From RH-AL1 sp050013235 (lineage in GTDB: Bacteria; Pseudomonadota; Alphaproteobacteria; Rhizobiales; Beijerinckiaceae), in the NCBI GenBank assembly GCA_050013235.1, contig JBEKFQ010000014.1, positions 1 through 64,000 on the forward strand: 64,000 nt of DNA, given 5' to 3'. A program made the position numbers and the translations under genes. The notes beneath the pieces are model-generated. The model was not told where the DNA came from, searched no databases, and was given only the letters and a program-made list of their open reading frames with translations. Position 1 is the stretch's first letter. Each line of letters begins with the position of its first letter. Positions 17,448 through 26,411 of this stretch are shown here, piece after piece.

Positions 17448-18790
17448 AGCCAAAGCGTCCCGATCAACAGGGTGATGAGCGTCAATGGCGCCCCGATCTT
17501 GAAATAATCCCAAAACGAAATCGTCACGCCGGACGCGCTGGCGCGCTGCACGACGATCAGATTAGCGATGGAGCCCAGCACGGTGAAATTACCCGCAAGC
17601 GTCGACGCCATTGCGACAACAAGCCAGGCTTTGTCCGGGTTGCGCAGCGGTTCGACAAACGGCTTCAGCATCAGCACCGCCGGGACATTGCTGACAATGT
17701 TGGAAAGGACCGCCGTGACGGCGCTGAGGGCCGGTATCTGATCGAGATGCAACCGAACAACGCCGGCGATGAGGTCTGGGGTAAGCAGGGCGCGCTGCGC
17801 GCCGGCGACGATGATGAACAGCCCGGCGAACATCAGCAGCAGCGACCAGTCGATCTGCGCATAAATCCGGTGGCTTTTCACTCGCCGGGTCAGCAGCAGC
17901 AGTCCGCCGATGATGATCGCCGCCTTGGCTGGCGCGACTCCGGCAAAAAAGGCCGCGATCAGGATCAAGGTCGCGAGCGCCGCCCGGACCACGAGAAAGC
18001 GATTGAACGTGACCTTTATCGGCGCCGCCTCAAGCCGCGCGGCCCCGATAAATTCGTCGCGATTGAAAAGGGCGATCAGCGCAACCGTCAAAACCAACCC
18101 GACCAGCGCGATCGGCGCCAGGGCGAAGGCGAATTTTGCATAGGGGATATGCGAGAAGCTGCCGATCATGATGTTCTGCGGATTGCCAGTGATCGTCGCG
18201 GTTGACCCGATATTCGACGCCATGGCCATGGCCAGCAGATAGGGAATTGGCCGACGTCCGAGCGCCAGCGTCAATTCCAGCACTAGCGGGGTCAGCACCA
18301 GACAGATCGCATCATTGACCAGAAAGGCGGAAAAAATGCCGGAGGTCGCGACGATCGCGCCGAGCAGGACCATCGGGCGCCGCGCATGCGCCATGATCCA
18401 GGCGTTGGCGAGGGCGAAGAAGCCCGACAGCCGCAGACTGGCGACGACGATCATCATGCCGAGCAACAGAGTGATCGTATCGAGGTCCACAGCCCGATAG
18501 GCGTCTTCCATCGACAAGGCGCCGGACGCGACCATCAGCCCGGCGCCGACCAGAGCGATGCCGGCGCGGTCAATGCTCAGGCCTGGAATCCGGCCCAAAG
18601 CCAAGGCGAGATAGCTTCCCGTAAAGATGACGCCGGCGGCGATCTTTTTGCTTTCCCCGCCGATTGGGTCGCCGGTGGGCAGAAGCGCCGGAGCGAGCGC
18701 TGCGACGAGGGCCATCGCCACCACGATCCCCACCAGCAGGACGCTTAAGGCGATCGGCCAGCGGTTTCGATCGGGGGTTTTCTGACGCAT
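17438..18790 (-). CDS. SLC13/ArsB-type (citrate-transporter-like) anion permease
   Basis: 450 residues, about 11-12 transmembrane helices. It has the ion-transporter superfamily pattern of two repeated halves, each with a re-entrant loop: SAFLVNDAICLVLTPLVLEL (about 171-190) with ASNIGSTATITGNPQN (about 210-225), and NIVSNVPAVLMLKPF with MASTLAGNFTVLGSIANLIV in the second half. These NxxxT-G-P loops are typical of ArsB/NhaD/SLC13 proteins. The substrate may be a dicarboxylate, sulfate, phosphate or arsenite; no ars genes are nearby. The downstream MFS gene overlaps it by 10 bases. Confidence 0.85.
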   Translation of the reverse strand: MRQKTPDRNRWPIALSVLLVGIVVAMALVAALAPALLPTGDPIGGESKKIAAGVIFTGSYLALALGRIPGLSIDRAGIALVGAGLMVASGALSMEDAYRAVDLDTITLLLGMMIVVASLRLSGFFALANAWIMAHARRPMVLLGAIVATSGIFSAFLVNDAICLVLTPLVLELTLALGRRPIPYLLAMAMASNIGSTATITGNPQNIMIGSFSHIPYAKFAFALAPIALVGLVLTVALIALFNRDEFIGAARLEAAPIKVTFNRFLVVRAALATLILIAAFFAGVAPAKAAIIIGGLLLLTRRVKSHRIYAQIDWSLLLMFAGLFIIVAGAQRALLTPDLIAGVVRLHLDQIPALSAVTAVLSNIVSNVPAVLMLKPFVEPLRNPDKAWLVVAMASTLAGNFTVLGSIANLIVVQRASASGVTISFWDYFKIGAPLTLITLLIGTLWLWL

Positions 18791-19126
18791 GGGAGATGAT
18801 ACCGGCTAAACCGCGCGCCGTCTCGAAGCCAATGCCGAGTAATCCAATCGCGTGAGTCGCCGGATCGGTCGCGAGGTCGGATAAGGCCGAACATCCGTCC
18901 AATGGCAACTTTGAGCCGTTGTTCGACGTGTCGGGCAGGATTGGCAAATGGCTGCCTTGGGTCAGAACGGACGTTGACCAGGTCGGGCGCGAATGACCGA
19001 CAGGCCGCCAAGCCGCCATCGAAATCACCCGCGAGCCGATCCGAACAACGGCTCCCCATCCTCAACCTTCGCCCCCTCCCTTCGCGGAGAAAGCCAGGGC
19101 CCCGTCTCTGTCCCCCCAACCACCCC
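18791..19126. other. Intergenic region without a recognisable gene
   Basis: 336 bases between the SLC13-type gene (minus, starting at 18790) and the end of the secreted-protein gene. It must contain the transporter promoter on the minus strand. No open frame has normal composition, and no strong hairpin or repeat was seen. The stretch about 18880-19050 may be degraded coding or mobile-element DNA, but nothing identifies it. Confidence 0.5.
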
Positions 19127-19567
19127 TCAATCGATATCGTAGCTGCACGCCAGCGCGGCACGCCGGCCTTCCCGGCGGCAGACGACGGGCGGCGGCGGCG
19201 TCGTCAGATCGGCGAAGAACGAATCGAAAAAATAGGCCGGCGCCGGGACGATGGGACGGGGCTGTGGGAACGGGCCGGACAAAGGTTGCACGAGCCGGAT
19301 GCCGGCCAGGACCGGCCGCGCGAGCTTGGCATAGCCATGCCGCCGGACTCGCTGGGAATGGAGGGGCTTCGCTACCGTCCCGGTCCGCGCTTTCGCGGGA
19401 ACGTCGAGAATCGGGGCGGGCTCGCCGATCCCCTCGATGATTTTCGTCGCGCCGGACGAGGCGGGCTGCGCCAGCACCATGGCGGGCTGAGCCAGAAAAA
19501 GGGCTGCGGCGAAAGCGGCGGCCGGGGACAAGTAGCGCGGAACCTTCGTCCCGTTTGTCGCGCGCAT
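19127..19567 (-). CDS. Secreted hypothetical protein
   Basis: 146 residues with a signal peptide: basic start MRATNGTKVPR, hydrophobic core AAAFAAALFLAQPAMV, and an Ala-Gln-Pro cleavage region near residue 32. The mature part is rich in Pro, Arg and Ala with a PPPPVV stretch and two Cys near the end. The ATG at 19567 has a strong GGGGGGAG site; the frame is open five codons further to a TTG. No family recognised. It is divergent from the MATE exporter gene. Confidence 0.7.
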   Translation of the reverse strand: MRATNGTKVPRYLSPAAAFAAALFLAQPAMVLAQPASSGATKIIEGIGEPAPILDVPAKARTGTVAKPLHSQRVRRHGYAKLARPVLAGIRLVQPLSGPFPQPRPIVPAPAYFFDSFFADLTTPPPPVVCRREGRRAALACSYDID

Positions 19568-19728
19568 AAAAACTCCCCCCAAATCGACCCGTGCTTCTTA
19601 AGGGATTCGCGCGCAAAAGCGGAGTCCTAACTCAAAATTGCCGTTTTGCGCCTTTGGCATCCCGCCCCGCCTCTTTATAAGGGCAGCGGAACGCGACGGC
19701 GGGCTTTCACTTGAGACAAGCGAGATCA

Positions 19729-21132
19729 ATGAACATTCTATCGCGCCCGCCAGCCAAGCCGCCGACTCCCGGTCATCATGGCGCGGGTCCGCGCGTGCGC
19801 GACGTGCCCGGTGTCTTCCTCACGGGCTCGACGATGCGCCATGTGCTCGTCATGTCCGCGGCCGGGGCGGCCGGGCTCGTGTCGGTGTTTTTCGTCGATT
19901 TCCTCTCGCTCCTCTACGTGTCGCGTCTCGGCGACGCGAGCCTGACGGCCGCGGTCGGCTATGCCTCGCAGATCATCTTTTTGGTGATCTCCCTCAATAT
20001 CGGCTTTTCCATCGCGATCGGCGCGCTGGTTTCACGCGCGCTGGGGGCGGGCGACCGGCCGCGCGCGCGCCGTCTCGCGTTCTCCGGCATTATGCACATG
20101 GCCGTGGTCTCCGGGGGCCTGAGCCTTTTGGCGATGCCCTTCACGCATGAGATTCTCGGACTTCTCGGCGCCAAGGGCGCGGCCTTGGAGGCGGGGACGA
20201 CTTATCTGCGGCTCGTGCTACCCGCCGGCGTTTGCCTCGGCCTCGGCATGGGATTTTCCAGCGTCTTGCGCGCCGCGGGCGATGCGAGGCGGGCCATGTA
20301 TGTGACGCTTGGCGGCGCCATCGTCACCGCCTGTCTCGATCCCATTTTCATCTTCGGGCTTCATCTCGGGCTTTACGGGGCGGGATCGGTTCTCGTGATC
20401 TCGCGCTTCGTCCTGATGGGGATCGGCTGGCACGGCGCGGTCAAGGTGCACGATCTCGTCGCCCGGCCTAGGCTCCGGCCGGTCATCGAAGACCTCAAGC
20501 CGATGATGACCATCGCCGTGCCCGCCATTCTGACCAATCTGGCGACGCCGGTCTCCAGCATTTACATCATGCGGATCGTCTCGCAATTCGGCCAGGAGAC
20601 CATCGCGGCCTTTGCCATCATCGACCGGGTGACGCCCTTGGCTTTCGGGGCCTTGTTCGCTTTGTCGGGATCGGTCGGGCCGGTCATGGGGCAGAATTTC
20701 GGGGCGCGCCGGTTTGGCCGGGTGCGCCAGGTCCTGACGGACTGCCTGATCTTGTCGGCGGGATATGTGGTGCTCGTCTCGGCGGCGCTGTGGCTTTTGT
20801 CGCCGGTCCTCGCCATCCTGTTCGGCGCCAAGGGCGAGACCGCGTCGATGCTGCGCTTTTTCTGCACCTATGGCGGCATTCTCTGGTTTTTCCTCGGCGG
20901 CATATTCGTCGCCAACGCGGCCTTCAACAATCTCAACGCGCCCTATCTGTCGACGGTCTTCAATTGGGGACGGGCGACACTCGGCACCATTCCTTTCGTG
21001 ACGTTTGGGGCGGCGCATTTCGGTCCCGAAGGCGGATATGCCGGAATCATGGCCGGAGCGGCGTTGTTCGGCGTGGTCGCCGTTGGAGCGGCCTACCTCG
21101 TGATCGCGCGGCTTTCCCGCGTGCCGGTCTAA
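19729..21132 (+). CDS. MATE-family multidrug/toxin efflux transporter
   Basis: 467 residues with twelve hydrophobic segments in two similar halves, the MATE (NorM/DinF-like) architecture. Typical features are AVGYASQIIFLVISLNIGFS (about 68-87), the GALVSRALGAGDRPRARRLA loop, and the equivalent second-half loop GPVMGQNFGARRFGRVRQV. It exports cationic compounds using Na+ or H+; the substrate is unknown. The ATG at 19729 is chosen over a TTG six codons upstream. The stop codon runs directly into a palindromic repeat (21131-21178) that may act as terminator. Confidence 0.93.
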   Translation: MNILSRPPAKPPTPGHHGAGPRVRDVPGVFLTGSTMRHVLVMSAAGAAGLVSVFFVDFLSLLYVSRLGDASLTAAVGYASQIIFLVISLNIGFSIAIGALVSRALGAGDRPRARRLAFSGIMHMAVVSGGLSLLAMPFTHEILGLLGAKGAALEAGTTYLRLVLPAGVCLGLGMGFSSVLRAAGDARRAMYVTLGGAIVTACLDPIFIFGLHLGLYGAGSVLVISRFVLMGIGWHGAVKVHDLVARPRLRPVIEDLKPMMTIAVPAILTNLATPVSSIYIMRIVSQFGQETIAAFAIIDRVTPLAFGALFALSGSVGPVMGQNFGARRFGRVRQVLTDCLILSAGYVVLVSAALWLLSPVLAILFGAKGETASMLRFFCTYGGILWFFLGGIFVANAAFNNLNAPYLSTVFNWGRATLGTIPFVTFGAAHFGPEGGYAGIMAGAALFGVVAVGAAYLVIARLSRVPV

Positions 21133-21178
21133 GCATGTCCCGAAAAAGTTGCGGATTTTTTCGATCGAGGACATGCTT
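21131..21178. repeat. GCATGTCC palindromic repeat, copy 3 (possible terminator of the MATE gene)
   Basis: AAGCATGTCC at 21131-21140 and GGACATGCTT at 21169-21178 are perfect 10-base arms. Inside, CGAAAAAGT and the TTTTTTCG stretch pair as a second stem. It begins inside the MATE stop codon and matches the copy at 27993-28036 almost exactly. Confidence 0.75.
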
Positions 21179-21423
21179 GTCTTACGACTTTGATGTCCCG
21201 AACGCGCTCTCGGCAGATTTGTCCCTGCTCGAGCAGTCCCGAGCAGGCGCGGGACGCCGCCAATTCCTTGCCCACGCCACAATGCGGGATTCAATTGACG
21301 CAACTGTCTTGCCGCGTCCCTCGCGAGGCTTCGAGAGCCCGCCCTAAAGGCATAGGTACGAAAAACGGAAGCCGCGTTATCATTTGCAACAACATTCGAG
21401 CCGGAATGGGAGCTCTGCCACCT

Positions 21424-22050
21424 ATGTTCAATCTTTATCAGATCGTTCAAGGGGCCCAAGGCGGCCAGGCCATCAACAATCTCGCGCAGCAATTCGATTT
21501 ATCGTCGGAAGAAGCCGGCAAAGCCGTCAATTACTTGATTCCGGCGCTTTCGAGCGCATTTTTGGCCAAAGCGAGCCAACCCGGCGGCTATGCCGCCATC
21601 CTCGCCGCCATGAACGACGACCAGCATAAGCAAGCCTACGCGCAGGCGGCCGGCGCCGAAAATCCCCTCACCCGGCAAAAGGGCGCGGCGATCGTCGCCG
21701 GTCTTTTCGGCACGGACGAGATTACGGCCCACGTCGCGGAACAAGCCTCCCGCTTTAGCGGCGTTCCCGCCGCCAAGCTTCTGGAAATTCTCCCGGTGCT
21801 CGCCTCGATCATCGTCGGCGGCACGGCGGTGGCCATCGCAAACCAAGGGTTGGGCGGTGTGGCTGGCCCGTTCGCTGGACTTGCGGGGGCCCCTAATGCC
21901 GGGGCTTTCACGGCCCCCGGATTCGGCGGCGCGCAGGGCGTTTTATCGCAAGGCGTCGTGCCACCGGCCATGCAGGCGGGCTGGGATGCATTGACGAAAA
22001 TGTTTCAGCCCAAGACAGGGCAAGGACCGGACGGTCGGAATCATTCGTGA
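21424..22050 (+). CDS. DUF937 domain protein
   Basis: 208 residues. The helical N-terminal two thirds fit the DUF937/YidB-like family: FNLYQIVQGAQGGQAINNLA, a long Ala-rich helical array, and the AIVAGLFGTDEITAHVAEQA segment. The C-terminal third is Gly, Ala and Pro rich and probably disordered. The molecular role of DUF937 proteins is unknown. The ATG at 21424 is 11 bases after GGGAG; an ATG six codons earlier (21406) is the alternative. It ends 8 bases from the convergent Flp pilin gene. Confidence 0.8.
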   Translation: MFNLYQIVQGAQGGQAINNLAQQFDLSSEEAGKAVNYLIPALSSAFLAKASQPGGYAAILAAMNDDQHKQAYAQAAGAENPLTRQKGAAIVAGLFGTDEITAHVAEQASRFSGVPAAKLLEILPVLASIIVGGTAVAIANQGLGGVAGPFAGLAGAPNAGAFTAPGFGGAQGVLSQGVVPPAMQAGWDALTKMFQPKTGQGPDGRNHS

Positions 22051-22058
22051 GGCGGCGT

Positions 22059-22223
22059 CTACGTCAGGTTGCCCGAGACGCTATTGATATACAGCGTCGT
22101 GATGTTCGAGCCGATGGATCTCGCGGCGGCGACGATCATGATCGAAATCCCAGCGGCGATCATCGCATATTCGATCAACGTGGCCCCGCTGGTATTCCCG
22201 AGGAAAGCTTTAAGAATCTTCAT
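22059..22223 (-). CDS. flp: Flp/Fap-type (type IVb) pilin, solitary
   Basis: 54 residues: MKILKAFLGNTSG leader, then TLIEYAMIAAGISIMIVAAA. This is the Flp pilin pattern of a short basic leader with Gly before the cleavage point, Glu-Tyr in the hydrophobic segment, and a short polar tail (NSVSGNLT). It would be cleaved by a TadV-type prepilin peptidase and assembled by a Tad machine, neither of which is in the window. The start ATG (22223) has a good GGAAGGGG site. The gene is alone, convergent with the DUF937 gene and divergent from gshA. Confidence 0.88.
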   Translation of the reverse strand: MKILKAFLGNTSGATLIEYAMIAAGISIMIVAAARSIGSNITTLYINSVSGNLT

Positions 22224-22592
22224 AACGGCCCCTTCCCATAGACGAAATAACACGGCACCGTGATTACATCGTTAATGCACCCCGGTGCCGCGCATCGTTT
22301 TGCAATGTCGCGGAGGAGCGGCGTTTTCGCCCACCGTGAAACCGTCTTGGCGAGAAGAAAGCGTTCATTTTCAAAGCCTCGGGCCTGTTTTATCGCAAGA
22401 GTGGCCTTGGCTTTTCCGGAACATTCTCGCGCGCGGGCCGGTTGCGGAACCTGTGACGATTGCGTGGCGGCTCCGGGGCATTTATGTAGCCGCATGCAGG
22501 CGGGTTCCCCGCCACCCCCGCGCCCCTTATCTGGCTGGGGTCTTCCACGAGCTGGCCGGGTCCATGACACACAACACGATTGAAAGCTGACG
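22224..22592. other. Intergenic region between flp and gshA
   Basis: 369 bases between divergent genes, expected to hold both promoters. Several open frames cross it but all have the Arg- and Pro-rich composition of non-coding frames. No repeat or strong hairpin noted. Confidence 0.5.
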
Positions 22593-23969
22593 ATGGCCCG
22601 CGATGTTTCGGATTCGACACCCATCACCGGACGCGGCGAGCTCGTGGAATGGCTCGAGGCCGGCTGTAAGCCCGCCAGCCTCCACAAGATCGGCACCGAA
22701 CATGAGAAGGTGCCGTTTTATCATGCCAATCTCGGACCCGTCCCCTACATCAGCCCGGACGGTTCCGGCGGCATCCGCCATATTCTTCTTGGCTTGCGCG
22801 ACCGGCTCGGCTGGGAGCCGATCCTCGACGGGAAACATATTATCGGCCTCGCGGACGAAACCAGCGGGGCCGCGATTTCGCTCGAGCCGGGCGGACAGTT
22901 CGAGCTTTCCGGCGCGCCGGTGGCGACGATTCATGAGACGCAAGCCGAACTGGAGCAGCATTTCGATGCCCTGCGGCCGCTGATGACCGAGCTTGGCATC
23001 GGCTTCCTCTCGCTGGGCATGAGTCCGAAATGGACCTTGAGCGAAACGCCCCGCATGCCCAAAAGCCGCTATGCCATCATGGAACGCTACATGCCCAAAG
23101 TGGGCACGCGCGGCCTCGATATGATGTTTCGCACCTGCACGGTCCAGGCGAATTACGATTTTTCCAGCGAAGCGGACATGGTCAAAAAGCTGCGAGTTTC
23201 GCTCGCGCTGCAGCCGCTGGCCACCGCCCTTTTCGCCAATTCCCCTTTCACGGAGGGAAAGCTCAACGGCAGACTGTCCGAACGTTCGGAAATCTGGCGC
23301 GCGACCGATAATGATCGCGCGGGCATGCTGCCCTTCGTCTTCGAGGACGGGATGGGTTTCGAGCGCTACGTCGATTATGCGCTCGATGTGCCGATGTATT
23401 TCGTCAAGCGCGGCGAGCATTATCACGATGTCGCCGGGGCCAATTTTAGGGATTTGCTGGCCGGGCGCCTCACCCCGCTTCCCGGCGAGCAGGCCGTGAT
23501 GTCGGATTGGGCGAACCATCTTTCCACGATCTTCCCCGAAGTCCGGCTCAAGCGATTCATGGAAATGCGCGGCGCGGATGCCGGCCCCATGCCGCTGCTA
23601 ACCGCCTTGCCCGCCTTGTTCACGGGGCTGCTCTATGCGCCCTCCTCCCTCGACGGCGCGTGGGATCTCGTGAAGGGCTGGAGCGCCGCGGAGCGCGAGC
23701 AATTGCGCGCGGATGTCCCGGCCCTTGGCCTCGCGGCCGTCATCGCCGGGCGGAGCTTGCGCGATCTTGGCCGCGAGGTGCTGACGCTCGCCCGCGCGGG
23801 CCTCGCCGGGCGCGGCCACCGCGATGCGCAGGGCCGCGACGAGACCATCTATCTCGACGTGCTCGATACGATCCTCGCGGGACAAACCGAGGCGGAACGG
23901 CTGATCGGCCTGTTCAACGGGACTTGGGGCGGGAGCGTCGATCCGGCGTTCCAAGAATGTATCTATTGA
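22593..23969 (+). CDS. gshA: Glutamate-cysteine ligase (plant/alphaproteobacterial type)
   Basis: 458-residue GCS2-family enzyme catalysing the first step of glutathione synthesis (Glu + Cys + ATP to gamma-glutamylcysteine). Characteristic stretches: IGTEHEKVPFY (about 33-43, start of the nucleotide-binding core), ISLEPGGQFELSG (about 92-104), MFRTCTVQANYDFSSEADM (about 178-196), and a C-terminus ending PAFQECIY. Length and order match the proteobacterial/plant class, not the E. coli class. No gshB adjoins. The ATG at 22593 gives the usual N-terminus. Confidence 0.96.
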   Translation: MARDVSDSTPITGRGELVEWLEAGCKPASLHKIGTEHEKVPFYHANLGPVPYISPDGSGGIRHILLGLRDRLGWEPILDGKHIIGLADETSGAAISLEPGGQFELSGAPVATIHETQAELEQHFDALRPLMTELGIGFLSLGMSPKWTLSETPRMPKSRYAIMERYMPKVGTRGLDMMFRTCTVQANYDFSSEADMVKKLRVSLALQPLATALFANSPFTEGKLNGRLSERSEIWRATDNDRAGMLPFVFEDGMGFERYVDYALDVPMYFVKRGEHYHDVAGANFRDLLAGRLTPLPGEQAVMSDWANHLSTIFPEVRLKRFMEMRGADAGPMPLLTALPALFTGLLYAPSSLDGAWDLVKGWSAAEREQLRADVPALGLAAVIAGRSLRDLGREVLTLARAGLAGRGHRDAQGRDETIYLDVLDTILAGQTEAERLIGLFNGTWGGSVDPAFQECIY

Positions 23970-23984
23970 GGCCAGCCACCCCTC

Positions 23985-24359
23985 TCAAAACACGAAAGGC
24001 ACGTCGAAAAATTCGTTGACCCGCCGTCCCTCGGCGCGCGTGACGTCATAGGCGCTTTCGTCGATGAATTTCGGGGCATCGCGGAGTTGCTCGTCGCTGA
24101 TGTCGAGCTCGTAGGCATCGAGCTTTGGATTATAAGTCAGCTTCTCCCATGGCACGGGGTAGGCCCCCTCGCCGAGGCTCAAAATGCCGCCGAAGTTCAT
24201 CACGGCATAGGCGACCTTTCCGGTCGTCTTTTCGATCATCAGCCGGCGGATTTCGCCGAGATGCTCGCCATTGGGACGCTTGACAGGCGTTCCCTCAACC
24301 TTGTCGCTTCCGATAAGGCTGAGAGTTTCGTCGAGCCGCGGATCAGTCACTTCGGTCAA
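23985..24359 (-). CDS. PRC-barrel domain protein
   Basis: About 124 residues with a PRC-barrel beta-domain (LSLIGSDKVEGTPVKRPNGE then LGEIRRLMIEKTTGKVAYAV). Such stand-alone domains are often stress-linked in Rhizobiales, but their role is not known. Start is uncertain: the frame is open to 24458, where an ATG would overlap the divergent universal-stress-protein start and has no ribosome site, while a TTG at 24359 is preceded by AGGGGGA at normal distance and is preferred. The C-terminal part (about 90-124) is acidic and ends FFDVPFVF. It is convergent with gshA (15-base gap). Confidence 0.75.
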   Translation of the reverse strand: MTEVTDPRLDETLSLIGSDKVEGTPVKRPNGEHLGEIRRLMIEKTTGKVAYAVMNFGGILSLGEGAYPVPWEKLTYNPKLDAYELDISDEQLRDAPKFIDESAYDVTRAEGRRVNEFFDVPFVF

Positions 24360-24456
24360 AGGCAGGGTCCCCCTTTTTCCCTGAGTAAACGTGCTGGCAT
24401 CCCGCCGGTTCCGCGTTAAAACGATTTGCGGATGATGCAAACAAAGGGGGCCCATC

Positions 24457-25287
24457 ATGAAGTCGATCTTGGTGCCGGTCGAAGATCATGACTGGATGAG
24501 CGAAATGCTGGAGACGGCGCTGCTTCTTGCGCGTCAATTCGACTCTTACATCGAGGGCATCGCCCTTGGCCCCGATCTCGCCGAGATCGTCGCCGCCGAT
24601 TTCTCGATGAGCGGCGTGATCTTCGACGACCGCACCCGCCTGGATTTTCTGCGGCAGGCGCGCGAGACGTTCGAGGATTTCATGGCGGCCCACAAGATCC
24701 CCCGCTGCTCCGACACGGGCAAGGATTTAAGTTTCGGCTGGACCGGCGACACGCTGGTCTCGCCCAATAGTTTTGGCGAATATGGCCGTGTCTTCGATAT
24801 TCTCGCCGTTGGGCGGCCTGGCTCCGCCTCGACCGAGCCGCATCGTTCGACACTCGAGGGCGCCCTGTTCGAAAGCGGGCGGCCGGTCTTGATCGCGCCG
24901 CCCAAGGCCCCCGCCACGCTCGGCACGATGGTCGCCATTGTCTGGAACGGCAGCTCGGAAACCGCGCGCAGTGTCGGGTTCGCCATGCCGCTGTTGCAAA
25001 AAGCCGCCGATGTCGCCGTGCTTGCCGTGCCCGGCATGCGCTTGCCCGGTCCAAGCGAGGCGCAACTGGCGCGCAGCCTGCGCCGGCATGGCGTGCCCGC
25101 GCGCGTCGTCGAGGTGAAGGAGGGCAAAGCGCCTGGCGTCGCTCTGTTGGACAAAGCCGCCGTGCTCGGCGCCGATCTCTTGATCAAGGGCGGCTATACG
25201 CAGAGCCGGTTGCGCCAATTGATCTTCGGCAGCGTCACCAGCGAAATCCTCGCCGATGCACGCCTGCCGGTGTTTATGGCGCATTGA
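24457..25287 (+). CDS. Universal stress protein (tandem UspA domains)
   Basis: 276 residues with two Usp domains in one chain. The first starts MKSILVPVEDHDWMSE; the second covers about 150-276 with VAIVWNGSSETARSVGFAMP and the ATP-type end GADLLIKGGYTQSRLRQLIFG followed by SVTSEILADARLPVFMAH. A GGGGG ribosome site precedes the ATG. It is divergent from the PRC-barrel gene with a shared short promoter region, a pairing that suggests a common stress response. Cytoplasmic; the biochemical role of such proteins is not settled. Confidence 0.9.
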   Translation: MKSILVPVEDHDWMSEMLETALLLARQFDSYIEGIALGPDLAEIVAADFSMSGVIFDDRTRLDFLRQARETFEDFMAAHKIPRCSDTGKDLSFGWTGDTLVSPNSFGEYGRVFDILAVGRPGSASTEPHRSTLEGALFESGRPVLIAPPKAPATLGTMVAIVWNGSSETARSVGFAMPLLQKAADVAVLAVPGMRLPGPSEAQLARSLRRHGVPARVVEVKEGKAPGVALLDKAAVLGADLLIKGGYTQSRLRQLIFGSVTSEILADARLPVFMAH

Positions 25288-25400
25288 ACGTCCCGCGAGT
25301 CCCGCTCCAATCGGACAAAGGGCAAACCCGCCTTGAAATCGCTTGTTTCTTCGCCTCCAAACTATCATAAGCAAGGAACGAGAGTTTGCGGGCGGAGGCC

Positions 25401-26405
25401 ATGACGTTGCGTGTTTTTCTTTTGAAAACAAAGGCTTGTCGCCTTTTCAAAGCCGTGGAATTGCCGTTTTTTCCCGGTTTTTTCCAGGTCTTTTTCCCGA
25501 TCATCCTGGCTGCCTGCGCAGGCCTGCCGTTGACGGCCGCGCATGCGCAGACACCACCCGCCGCGATCAGCCAAACGGCACCTGCCGAAGCCCCGCCGGG
25601 AACCGCCTCGCCGGTGGTTGCGCAGCCGGCTCCTGCCCCGTCCGATCTCGCCCAACCTCCGGAAGCAAAGCCCGCCCCAAGGTCCGCCACGCCGTCATCT
25701 CTGTTGCCGCACGATCTCTCGCCTTTTGGCATGTTCGTCGCGGCGGATCGCGTCGTGCAAGGCGTGATCGTGGGGCTGGCCCTTGCCTCGCTCGCCACGT
25801 GGACCATTCTCCTCGCCAAAACCTTTGAGTTGTTCACGGCGCGGCGCCGGGCGGCGAAGGATCTCGCCGTCATCGCGGAGGCCGCGACCCTGCAAGAGGC
25901 CGCCGCTCGCTTGAGGGATGCCAGGACGCCCGTGGCGCGTCTGGTCGCGGCCGCCTTGGCCGAGGCCAGCCGGTCGCGCGGCTTGCCCTCCGAGGGGGTC
26001 AAGGACCGCGCCGTTGCCTTGCTGTCGCGGATCGAGGCGCGCGCCGGGCGCGCCATGGGGCGCGGCACGGGCATTCTCGCCACCATCGGCTCCACGGGAC
26101 CTTTCGTCGGCCTGTTTGGGACGGTTTGGGGCATCATGAACAGCTTCATCGGCATTTCGAAAACCAACACCACCAATCTCGCCGTCGTGGCGCCGGGCAT
26201 TGCGGAGGCTTTGCTCGCCACCGCCTTCGGCCTCGTCGCCGCCATTCCCGCCGTCATCATCTACAATCTTTTCGCGCGCGGCATTACCGGTTATCGCGCG
26301 GTGCTGGGCGATGGGTCGGCCGAGGTCTTGCGCCTGCTTTCGCGCGATCTGGACCGGGCGGAGACGGCCTCCGGCGAGACCATCAGGCGCCAGGCAGCGG
26401 AGTAA
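25401..26405 (+). CDS. exbB: TonB-system energiser ExbB, with signal peptide and Pro-rich extension
   Basis: 334-residue proton-channel subunit of the TonB system. A signal-peptide-like start (PIILAACAGLPLTAAHAQ) and a periplasmic Ala/Pro-rich extension of about 60 residues come before the MotA/TolQ/ExbB core: first helix (VVQGVIVGLALASLATWTIL), second (GTGILATIGSTGPFVGLFGT) and third (ALLATAFGLVAAIPAVIIYN). The extended form is known in many alphaproteobacteria. The ATG at 25401 follows GGAGG closely; a TTG at 25386 is the alternative. First gene of exbB-exbD-tonB, 6 bases before exbD. Confidence 0.93.
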   Translation: MTLRVFLLKTKACRLFKAVELPFFPGFFQVFFPIILAACAGLPLTAAHAQTPPAAISQTAPAEAPPGTASPVVAQPAPAPSDLAQPPEAKPAPRSATPSSLLPHDLSPFGMFVAADRVVQGVIVGLALASLATWTILLAKTFELFTARRRAAKDLAVIAEAATLQEAAARLRDARTPVARLVAAALAEASRSRGLPSEGVKDRAVALLSRIEARAGRAMGRGTGILATIGSTGPFVGLFGTVWGIMNSFIGISKTNTTNLAVVAPGIAEALLATAFGLVAAIPAVIIYNLFARGITGYRAVLGDGSAEVLRLLSRDLDRAETASGETIRRQAAE

Positions 26406-26411
26406 CGACAA

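Noticed and set aside
18570..19028. A 152-residue minus-strand frame spanning the SLC13-type gene start and its upstream region
   Set aside because: It overlaps the certain permease gene in another frame and shows no motif; the upstream half could be a remnant, but nothing identifies it.
20218..21492. A 424-residue open frame antisense to the MATE exporter
   Set aside because: Composition is that of a non-coding frame and it crosses a palindromic repeat.
22260..22583. A 107-residue frame between flp and gshA
   Set aside because: Arg/Pro/Cys-rich with no ribosome site or family pattern; it looks non-coding.
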